A stretch of DNA of 26,548 nucleotides from Glomus cerebriforme. Its lineage: Eukaryota; Glomeromycota; Glomeromycetes; Glomerales; Glomeraceae. The stretch's first letter is position 1, and every line of letters begins with the position of its first letter. Position numbers and translations under genes: made by a program. The stretch is from NCBI GenBank assembly GCA_003550305.1, contig QKYT01000232.1, positions 12,720 to 39,267 of the forward strand. Direction: 5' to 3'. The notes under the pieces are model-generated. The model was not told the origin of the DNA and ran no database searches. It worked only from the letters and a program-made list of their open reading frames with translations. Positions 19,301 to 26,548 of the stretch are shown in pieces.

Positions 19301-20362
19301 GATATAAGTTGCTATATTCAATAGGCGTACCATCAACAATTTCTTCTCTTTTTCCTTTTTTTATATCAAGAGCCAAATCATAGTCGACGAATTTATTGTA
19401 AAATGGTTGACATCCACTTGAAATTTGCCACATAAGTATTCCAATACTGTACACATCAGATTTTTTATTTAATTCGTAATCTTGATGATTAAAACTTTTC
19501 GGATCCATATAAGCAGATAATTTTGACGAGTCAATTGGTTCTTCATTATTTTTTGATAAGCCAAAGTCTGCTAGTTTAATGTTTTTCTGATGCACAAGTA
19601 AATTGTTTGCATTTTTTTTTTTTTTTTAAAAAAAAAAAAATAAGTTATAATGTGATAAAAATCATATAACATTATAACAATTTGATAATTACCAGATCAC
19701 TATGAGTAATATCGCATTCATGTAGACATTCTACAGCACTTGCAAGTTGAAATGCTAACCGATATTTATCATTCCAATTAAGTTCGTTAAAACAATCACT
19801 TAAATACGCTTTTAACGTACCGCTATCAGCGTATTCCAAAACTAAAGAATAATGGGAAATTACATCTAAAATGAAAAAGATGTTAAAAGAATTTTTTTAA
19901 TAAACCCGACACAATCTCGGTGTATCGAACTCTCGATATAGGAAAGGGAGGTTCAGTATATAAGAGTAGTCGTCATATTCTTTATATCTTACCAGTTTGT
20001 ATTTTAGTGATTCCGTAGAAACTTAATATGTTTGGATGAAGATCAACTTTTTTACGTAGCTTTATCTAATAAATCATTTTTTAAATTTGATTTAAATCTC
20101 TTTTATGATATTAGATGTACATAAAATATCGTACCTCATTGACAACTTTTTGAGTTGATTTTTTATTATTAAATGATTTTAATGCAAAAAAGACAGCAGT
20201 ATTTTTCCAAGTGGCACGAAAAACGTTCCCTTCTATTAGTTGTACGTTTTTGAAGTCTGAATATTCATAGTAATTGATGCGTTCTTCGGTAATTGATCTT
20301 TCTAACCAATCAATATAATAATCAGATTCACTAATTTCAGTATCTTCGGTATAATTAGACAT
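15390..20362 (-). CDS. Kinase-Sel1 repeat-pseudokinase protein, about 1,475 aa, 8 exons
   Basis: Predicted exons on the minus strand: 20135-20362, 19993-20065, 19693-19865, about 19613 to 19298, 16231-19226, 16099-16165, 15872-16035, 15390-15800. Apart from the third intron's acceptor, every junction is GT..AG and keeps frame. The protein has a TKL-like kinase domain (residues about 30-290), a linker rich in Ser, Asp and Asn, 22 Sel1 repeats (about 397-1210) and a second kinase fold lacking both catalytic aspartates (about 1211-1474). Sel1 repeats are helical-hairpin protein-binding modules. Kinase-Sel1 fusions are abundant in Glomeromycotina; a role in cytosolic signalling is family-based inference. 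No signal peptide or membrane segment is seen. The long third part cannot be a separate gene: its first residues finish the first kinase C-lobe ([13 protein letters not shown]), and its last exon half starts the second kinase N-lobe. The missing acceptor may be a sequence error or real damage. Confidence 0.8.
16384..18825 (-). repeat. Sel1 repeat array, 22 units of about 36 residues
   Basis: Translated units follow the Sel1 consensus A..YLG..Y..G.GT..D..KAF.WY.KAA..G. Twenty units are exactly 36 residues; one is 34 (starting EAQKSLGS) and one carries a 24-residue insertion (VAKDILKK to ESGCK). From the eighth unit on (about 17997) unit types recur every three: NGIGT..KKAFELY, then [14 protein letters not shown], then YELGIGT..KAFELY. 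An additional single unit ([10 protein letters not shown]) breaks the register once. Sel1 arrays form superhelices that bind partner proteins. Confidence 0.9.
19155..20362 (-). other. N-terminal kinase domain of the large gene
   Basis: Exons 1-4 plus the start of exon 5. Landmarks: start [23 protein letters not shown] where a glycine loop should be, so the GxGxxG is reduced to one Gly; beta-3 FFALKSF (Lys about 62); alpha-C Glu in VVNE (about 76); [34 protein letters not shown], an HRD motif as HSD with the catalytic Asp kept (about 157); [18 protein letters not shown] with an intact [12 protein letters not shown] in the APE position; [17 protein letters not shown] in alpha-[10 protein letters not shown] with the conserved Arg. 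Catalytic residues Lys, Glu, Asp, Asn and DFG-Asp are present, so activity is possible, but the short glycine loop and the faulty third-intron acceptor make it uncertain. Confidence 0.75.
19611..19692 (-). other. Intron 3 with missing canonical acceptor
   Basis: The donor GTAATT is at 19692. By homology the acceptor should lie just before the codons for ANNLL (GCA at 19610-19608). On the minus strand that position is occupied by a run of 13 T followed by 16 A, running straight into TGCAAAC without any AG. The nearest downstream AG (CATCAG, exon from 19586) keeps frame but removes ANNLLVHQ, including the catalytic-loop Asn. Reading through the intron gives an early stop. Confidence 0.6.
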
Positions 20363-21746
20363 TTTTTGACAATTTTCTTAATATGTAAATTGGTGCGGAA
20401 AAAAAACCAACATCCTATACTTTGATTTATATATTTGTTGATCAACAAAATAATATGTACAAATTGAGTAGGAAAATTCCTTCCGGAATGAAGATCATCA
20501 AAACATTTGCGATGTATATACTTTCATTTGGTGTGTATAAGGACTTGTGATTACAACAAAGAAAAGAGAGTAAGTTACACTACTTTATCTTTGTTAACCT
20601 TTAACATAAACAAATATAAACAATTAAGGTTGCATTTTATTGAATTTGAATATACACAACGGCTAATGATTAATCAGATGATTGTTCAATTTCTTTTTAT
20701 GACCATTCTTTGTAGTTGGTTACATCAAAAAAATTTATTATAATTATTGATTTAGAAATTAGAAAAGAAAAAAAAATCGCAAAATTTCTCATGATTGAAA
20801 ATAGGTTTTATTCAAATAATAATTTCGTTCCATTCATTCATATACCCGGGGGGCATTTGACTAACCATGCATTTACAGAGGATGTGACATTTGTAGAATA
20901 ATCTACCCCAGTGCATTTTTTAATTAAAATATATGCATTTTTAACATTTTTCAATGTTTGTTATTTTAATATATAAGTTGTTTTATACTTAAAAATTAAA
21001 ATATGTTATATTTTGGTGTTAAATAAACACTGAAGTTTATATGCCATTAAATGCCTATTTAAACTTTGTGATAGTTTTAAAAATTTGCCTTTTTACTTTA
21101 ATTCATTAATTTTTAAAGAATTTTATACTTATTTATATTAGAATTTACAAGAATAGAAAAAAGAAATATTAATAAATACTTTTAAAATAAGTAATTTCAA
21201 ATTATAACTTTAAAATCTTACCATCCAATTAGAAAACCATACAATTACTAATTAAAATTTTGTGTAACAGTAATAATCACAAATGAATAGTCTAATCACT
21301 CTAATGTAATGCAATATTGTTTCAACTAATACATCATAAAGCCTTAAGAACTTTTTAATTCAGAAGTTTTTGGCCATTTATTCCCATACTTTTCTTTGTA
21401 GTATAGTACTTGCACAAAAACTTTATATATAACTGACTTTTGCTTATTTTTTTGATTTTAATTCTAAGATGCAAGTTTTTATGTTTCTCAAGATCAATTC
21501 TAAATAGATAATTATATGTAATTTTTTAAGTACAATTGAAATACTTAGTCATTAAAGAGTGATTAAGGTAATAAATTTTGTAATTATTATAAAGATTTTG
21601 TTTTATATTACTTTTAATTAATATTTTCTTTATTAAAATAACAAATTTATACAAAAAAAAAAAGTTTTATTATATTCTTTACTTTATGAAATCTATATTC
21701 ATTTATCTTTATAATAATACCACTATTCTTATACTTTTTTTATAGT
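20363..21746. other. 5' region of the large gene and intergenic DNA
   Basis: No gene is supported. The 5' side of the large gene starts AT-rich with no clear TATA box. Two short plus-strand frames at 20507-20901 overlap and show no family features. A small GC patch CCCGGGGGGC lies at about 20846. The part after 21000 is uniformly AT-rich. Confidence 0.4.
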
Positions 21747-21965
21747 TTAAACATCTGATAAATGCTTACAAATATCTGCAATAACATCATCTGGGAGTTT
21801 ATTTTTATATATTTTTAATACAAAAAGTATTTTCATTTTATTTTTAGTAGTATGATACCTATTAGTTATTTTTCTCTTTTTAATTTGTGATTTAGTTATA
21901 TCAGGAAAACATGGTTCATTCAAATCTAATACAGTCAACTCTTGATATAATAAAACCTAAAGTCT
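21747..21965 (-). pseudogene. Coding-like C-terminal fragment, unknown
   Basis: A minus-strand frame reads QELTVLDLNEPCFPDITK and ends KLPDDVIADICKHLSDV with TAA at 21747. It has no ATG at its start and a TAG one codon row upstream, so it looks like the last exon of an older gene. It might belong with the fragment at 22915-23258, which is on the same strand 1 kb upstream. The product is not recognised. Confidence 0.3.
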
Positions 21966-22036
21966 GACCTTAATTTTACTATAGGATTATAATGAATTTT
22001 TTAAAAATTTTGATTAATTAATTCTAAGGTTGCCTT

Positions 22037-22182
22037 TCAAAACTCAAAACAGTTTTCAAAACTAGTTCTGAACTTTAAACTAAATTTGAAATTAGTTCAA
22101 TATTCTAAAACTAAATCAAAATTTTGAAACTGAATCAAAACATTTGAAACTACTTCAAAACTAATTTGAAACTGGTTTCAAG
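22037..22182. repeat. Minisatellite of AACTARTTTGAAA-type motifs
   Basis: About eight imperfect units of roughly 17-20 bp built from AAACTAATTTGAAACT and TCAAAACTA variants. The motif partly reads the same on both strands (TTTGAAACT / AGTTTCAAA). Non-coding. Confidence 0.6.
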
Positions 22183-22479
22183 AAGCTTGCTCCTAAAAAA
22201 TTATTAAAGTAACATTAGTAATATTTAATTAACAATAATATGCTCTTTCAGTCTAAGTTTCTAAAATCTATTTATAAAGAGAACTAACACTTTTGAATTC
22301 TATAAAAATAAAAAAAGAAATATTAGTACTTATTACTTAGTACTATTTCTTTAAAGTTTAAACAAAAAATTCTCTACATTTCATAATTCATAATTCATAC
22401 TTATCACATTTCATTTTAGAGATAGTAAGTTTAATTCCCGTCTTATCTTCCCATTTTTCGAAGACTATTTCAGTTTATT

Positions 22480-22510
<31 letters not shown>

Positions 22511-22914
22511 TAATTATGTAATATGATATCATTATCTATCGCATAGTTTATGCATATCATCTATATATAATTGTATATATGGCTTAAAAATCTTTTTTTT
22601 AATGATTATCAAGTATTTTATTTCATAAATTTTAAATTTTGAAAAAAAAAAGATTTATGTAATATTTTATTATAACTATTTTTTTTTGAATTATAATTTA
22701 TAAATTATAATACAGGACTATTATATTAAATACTAAATACTAATGCTTAATAAAAACAGATATGCTACTTAGAAAAAAATCATGTATCATATAAGGTATA
22801 CATTTGAAAGTTTTAAAAATTAGTTTCGAAGTTGTATTGCTAATTCAAAAAAAAATGGATTTAATAAAACTTATAAAATACAAAAATCATACTATTATAT
22901 TACCTTTTTTTTGT
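22183..22914. other. AT-rich gap, nothing recognised
   Basis: No sustained frame or ordered repeat; TATATA-rich stretches near 22505-22580 only. Confidence 0.4.
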
Positions 22915-23258
22915 TTTATTATATTTTTCCTTGATTTGAATAGTAATTATCAAATCTTTCTTGATAGATAAAATCCTTTTGTATTCTGGTAAAAATTTCT
23001 TTCAATTCTTTTATCTACTAATAATATTCTTATTCCATATGATGAACTTTGTTTGTAAATAATACTGTAATTATTTTTTCTTACAAAAGAATCAAATTAA
23101 TCTTATACTAATTCTAAGATCTTATCTTCAAATTCTGTTAATAATAAAATTTCAAATGATTTCCATTTTACTGGTCTGGTTTTTTTATCATAAAGTTTTA
23201 TGATTAATTTAAAATTAAATTCTGTAATATCATTATCATTATCATAATCACTGTTACT
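22915..23258 (-). pseudogene. Decayed acidic-N-terminus ORF cut by a CACTA end
   Basis: From 23258 down the minus strand reads SNSDYDNDNDITEFNFKL, then KLYDKKTRPVKWKSFEI and FEDKILELV, stop, stop, FDSFVRKNNYSIIYKQSS, SYGIRILLVDK. A frame change follows, then KDFIYQERFDNYYSNQGK. The layout (acidic start, FNFKLIIK, VKW, then a YSIIYK block) resembles a type of repetitive gene I associate with Rhizophagus genomes, but I cannot name a function. The frame starts exactly at the candidate transposon terminus at 23259, so its 5' part probably lies on the far side of the element, outside the window. Confidence 0.4.
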
Positions 23259-26200
23259 CACTAGTCGAAATAAGAAGTTTTAGCATAATGATTCGACTAA
23301 ATTTTGGCTGAATTTCAATCATCATCAACATTTGAAATATCTGATTGATAGTTGAATTGTATACTTTTATAGAGTTTGTAACAATTCATTAATCCAATAG
23401 ATTAAACATACGAATTTAAATATTTAATAATAAAAAATAACACAATAAATGTAAAAAGTTACAATAAACATAAAAATAAACGTATTTATTTTTTTTGTAC
23501 GAATTTTGTACAAATTTTGTATAAATTATGCACGAATTATGCATATTTTATTATTAAATATGATACTTTCTATTAATTGGATTAATTGCTAAATATTCGA
23601 CCGCGTTCTGATGAGTCGATAGTTTGTACTTTACGGAAATGAATCTTCCTAAAATGTGATGCACCAGTATTATGCAATCCTAATGTTTGTGATAAAAATC
23701 TTTACTCCAAAGTTTGACATTACAAGTCTGTTAATCATTATCAACGCTAAAATGAAATTGAGAATTTATTAGCTTATACTATCGAATATATACCAAGTTG
23801 TGCTCAAAAGTCCCGTCAGGTAAATCAATTGTATGTTTAAAAAAATACTGGATTTGACCTGGATAGCAGTCCACTTCATCAGTATTCATCATAAATTTGG
23901 ATAAAACATAAGAGCTTGCAATGTGTTGTGATGATATTGCTAAGCTGAATATTTCAGAACTAATTNGACATCTTNCAAATTGGTTCATCTTGATACGAAT
24001 AATTATTGAATCATCAGTTCCTTCTCCAAACGGTTTTCAAAAATTGTATATTTCATAGGTTGCCATATAATAATCAACCATTTGGTTAAGCATTTCACTT
24101 AACAATAATACATCTTCAAATGAGGGTCTTAACATTTTACCTAGAAATTGTTCTCTTCCAATAATCACTGAGGTCTGAATATCCATAGAATGGAGTAAAA
24201 ATTGATACATCTCATCAGAGGAAAACTCATCTGTTGCTGATAAAGATCTAACATTCAGTCGATTCTCAAGTAATTCGATACCCTTTGGGTTTATTTCAGA
24301 ACTTTTAGCCATAATTTGTGCATCAAATATTATTCTTCGTATAAGTTCTGGTTTGATATGTCAGTGGCTATTAGGCAAAGAGCCTAAAAAATATGAGAAT
24401 TAGTAAGTAAAATTGACCCAAAAATTAATAAAAATATACGTAAATTTGACTTACCTAGNANGCCNTTNATANGCTCAAAGGAAAAANACCAAAAAGCATA
24501 TAAAGGTCCATAATCAAATGAGCATTCACATAAATGAAGTGCCAAATGTAAATTCAGCGTGATTTGGTCTCGACCATAATTGTTTTCTATTAGTTTCACT
24601 ATTTCAATTAATTTCTGATGGACTTCAGTCATTATATCAACCTCCACAATTTTATTAACAAAGAGCTGATAAACTCTTATAAAATATGTAAGAATTTTAC
24701 GATCATCATTTTCCAAATGATCCAAAGCGAGACAGTTGAATAAATTGTAAAAAAAATTTTCCACTGATCGGCAGTGAAATTCGAAAAGCCTTCACCACAA
24801 TATATTTTTTCCAAAATCTGACCGATATCTGTTGGTACAGAAAATTGATTCATCTTTTTTTGCACTTCGTTTAGAATATTTTTCATTAATATTCTTTGAT
24901 TTATCCAGATTTGCTTTACAATCCACCTTGCAATGCCTAGGAACAGGCAGTGCATCAGATCTACCATCAAAACGAATTGGATCAAAATACGATAACCATA
25001 GCAATTTGGACTATCTAACATCAGTTTGCTTCACAAATCATTTTCTTGAAGCTTTAGAATTACAGTGTCTCCATCCCAAAGCATCCTGACGATGTTGAGT
25101 GAAATCTCGAGTAATAAACCATTCATCCATGTCGTTCATGCCAGCAAAGTTATGCTGATGATTCTTGTAATTGGCCTTCTTTTGGCATTTATGACATGAA
25201 ACTAATGCTGAAACATGGTCGCATATTTTTCTGATGATAGGAATGTCACATGATACAAGTATTAATGCTACACAAATTCTCTTTCCTTCTGGACATTCAT
25301 TTGTATTCAGAGTCATTCCATTCCAAAGTGACTCTAACTCATTAATAATCGACACCAAATAATGATTAATTTTGTGCAAACTAACTTCTTTCAGCTTAGG
25401 TAATAGACCAAGAAGTAGCAAGTTTTCATGACAGAAGTGAATATCACGTGGCAAATTGCAAATTGCAAATAGCTGCATATATCGCTTCCGTACTATGCAT
25501 CATTCCATCATATGGCTGAAACCAATCAAGGTTCAGCATAAGACCAAGATGCGAATCTGCTACTTCAGGTCAAAAAAAACAGTCAAATCGTCGTCTTTGA
25601 AAGTTCTTCAGACTTCTTCATCGTAAATATCAGTCAAAATGTTATTCATCTTTGACCGAGTTGCCCAATGTCTGAGAGAACTTTCAAAACCAGATCGATG
25701 AAGCATTGTTACCAATTGATTATTAATTCCAGCAAATGGGTATATCAATTCAGGCCAAATTATGATTGAAGCATCTAATGATTTTGTTAGTCGAGATAAT
25801 GGTTTTTGGCACAAATTCAACCGATAGGTTGACGAATTGGAAAACTCAACATGACGACATTTCATAATTGCAAGAGTTACACCTTGACGAAAGTTTTCTA
25901 CTTCATCCTTTTCATAAAGCTTGTGGCATTCGGGTAAGGTACAAAGGCCTGAAATTGGTCTTTCAAACTAAGCTTATTTCTTGCCATGTAAAGTGAATCT
26001 GGAAATGTACTAAAATCATCATCTCCAATTTCATTCAGAACTAATTTCATGAATTTTATTAAAGATTCAGTTGCCGTTCCTGGTATATTGAACCTTTTTC
26101 AAAAGTTTATTATCCATAAGAGTATCCATAAAAATCGATCATTATGGATTGTGTGCGTAATATTTGCATCATAAAATGATTCCAAGGAAGGATATGAATA

Positions 26201-26548
26201 ATTCTCAAAAATTTCATTTGGTTCATTATTTGCTAAAATGTCGTGCTTTGCTCAGATTTGGATGGTTCAATTGGTTCAATTGAGTATTTGGTATACCTTG
26301 AAGTGTGTTCTCGAGGTAAAAAGTCAAAATTGACGTCGATATACAAATTGTCTTTCATTATATCCTGATTTTCTTCTGTATCGATAGATCGTTCAATATC
26401 TGCATCAAAACTCCAATTGAAGTCGAATAAAATGATTCATCAGTATTCATATCTTCATAAACTTCTTGACCTTCTTGACGTGTATTCGTATTAGAACTTT
26501 GTGAGGAAATTTCATTATCAGCTGATTCATGTCTCTTTTTTGTACGAG
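23259..26548 (-). mobile_element. CACTA-type transposon, left end in window, right end beyond
   Basis: A CACTAGTCGAAATAAG sequence starts at 23259. TAGTCGAA (23262-23269) is mirrored by TTCGACTA (23292-23299), a subterminal palindrome of the kind CACTA elements carry. Further TCGA motifs occur at about 23597 and 23615. The Tnp2-type transposase starts beyond the window and ends 295 bp before this terminus. A 3-bp duplication, expected as ACT, cannot be checked because the other end is outside. The end assignment is inference; the transposase identity is firmer. Confidence 0.5.
23554..26548 (-). pseudogene. Broken Tnp2-like (Transposase_21, CACTA) transposase, 5' end outside window
   Basis: Family pieces appear in order on the minus strand: zinc-knuckle-like segment CTLPECHKLYEK and MKCRHVEF (about 25850-25950), LGLMLNLDWFQPYDG (about 25510-25560), CNLPRDIHFCHENLLLLG, CVALILVSCDIPIIRKIC, CHKC, YFDPIRF, DLMHCLFLGIARW (the catalytic DPMH..FLG motif with Pro replaced by Leu, about 24960), FTADQWK, LNLHLALHLCECSFDYGPLYAFW, the SFE..G..LG motif, and finally LGRFISVKYKL and LAINPINRKYHI with TAA at 23554. 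Introns are visible at 24384-24454 and 23747-23793. At least four frameshifts (near 25930, 25545, 24980 and 24730), a 7-bp duplication at 25451-25470, and many stop codons kill it. Eight undetermined bases lie in the 3' half. It encodes no functional protein. Confidence 0.85.

Noticed and set aside
19866..19992. Possible tRNA or small RNA in the GC-richer second intron of the large gene
   Set aside because: No cloverleaf arms, no B-box (GGTTCGANTCC-like) match and no CCA-proximal stem could be found.
20507..20901. Two overlapping plus-strand frames of 78 and 61 codons
   Set aside because: Overlapping, of low-complexity composition and without recognisable motifs; they lie in the upstream region of the large gene.
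24832..25089. 85-codon plus-strand frame and a 70-codon minus-strand frame within the transposase region
   Set aside because: The plus-strand one is antisense to the Tnp2-like pseudogene. The minus-strand one is part of the broken transposase in a shifted frame, not a separate gene.
1..26548. CRISPR arrays, bacterial promoters or ribosome binding sites
   Set aside because: The tandem arrays lack unique spacers, and spliced genes show eukaryotic nuclear DNA, so such features do not apply.

Overview
The window looks like nuclear DNA of an arbuscular mycorrhizal fungus (Glomeromycotina, Rhizophagus-like). I infer this from four things: very AT-rich intergenic DNA, short GT..AG introns of about 45-130 nt, a TKL-type protein kinase joined to a long Sel1-repeat array (a strongly expanded gene type in these fungi), and dense remains of cut-and-paste DNA transposons. 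Nothing here looks bacterial, and I see no rRNA, tRNA or CRISPR.

There are two credible host genes, and they are related and convergent. A large minus-strand gene (20362 down to 15390, eight exons, about 1,475 residues) encodes a kinase domain, then 22 Sel1 repeats, then a second kinase fold. The second fold is a pseudokinase: the HRD aspartate and the DFG aspartate are both asparagine (HEN and NLP). A small plus-strand gene (9262-10330, four exons, 284 residues) is a stand-alone paralogue of that pseudokinase with the same substitutions. All three kinase-fold modules carry introns at matching positions with phases 0, 1, 0, so they descend from one ancestral exon set. As sequenced, the first kinase domain has a reduced glycine loop, and its third intron lacks a usable acceptor where a T16/A13 homopolymer junction sits.

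The rest is mobile and decayed DNA. From left to right: a broken Myb/SANT-like gene (about 1441-2526) and a broken Gln-rich reading frame (3027-3246), both with stop codons where glutamine is expected; a 75-bp tandem array (3569-3870); a 1,162-bp near-perfect palindrome with Tc1-type ends and a TA target duplication (3923-5084); a 186-bp pogo-like MITE (5963-6148); a decayed pogo-type transposase tail (7528-7780); an inverted-repeat element (8281-8436); a 1,258-bp Tc1 element with a dead DD34E transposase (11515-12772); a 110-bp degenerate tandem array (about 13530-14130); and, at the right edge, a decayed CACTA/Tnp2-type transposase (23554 to beyond 26548, minus). A candidate CACTA terminus at 23259 interrupts another old reading frame.

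The most interesting item is the kinase-Sel1-pseudokinase gene with its separate pseudokinase paralogue. A fused (pseudo)kinase pair plus a free partner module would suit intramolecular or heterodimeric control, as in other kinase/pseudokinase tandems. That role is inference; only the architecture and residue substitutions are seen directly.
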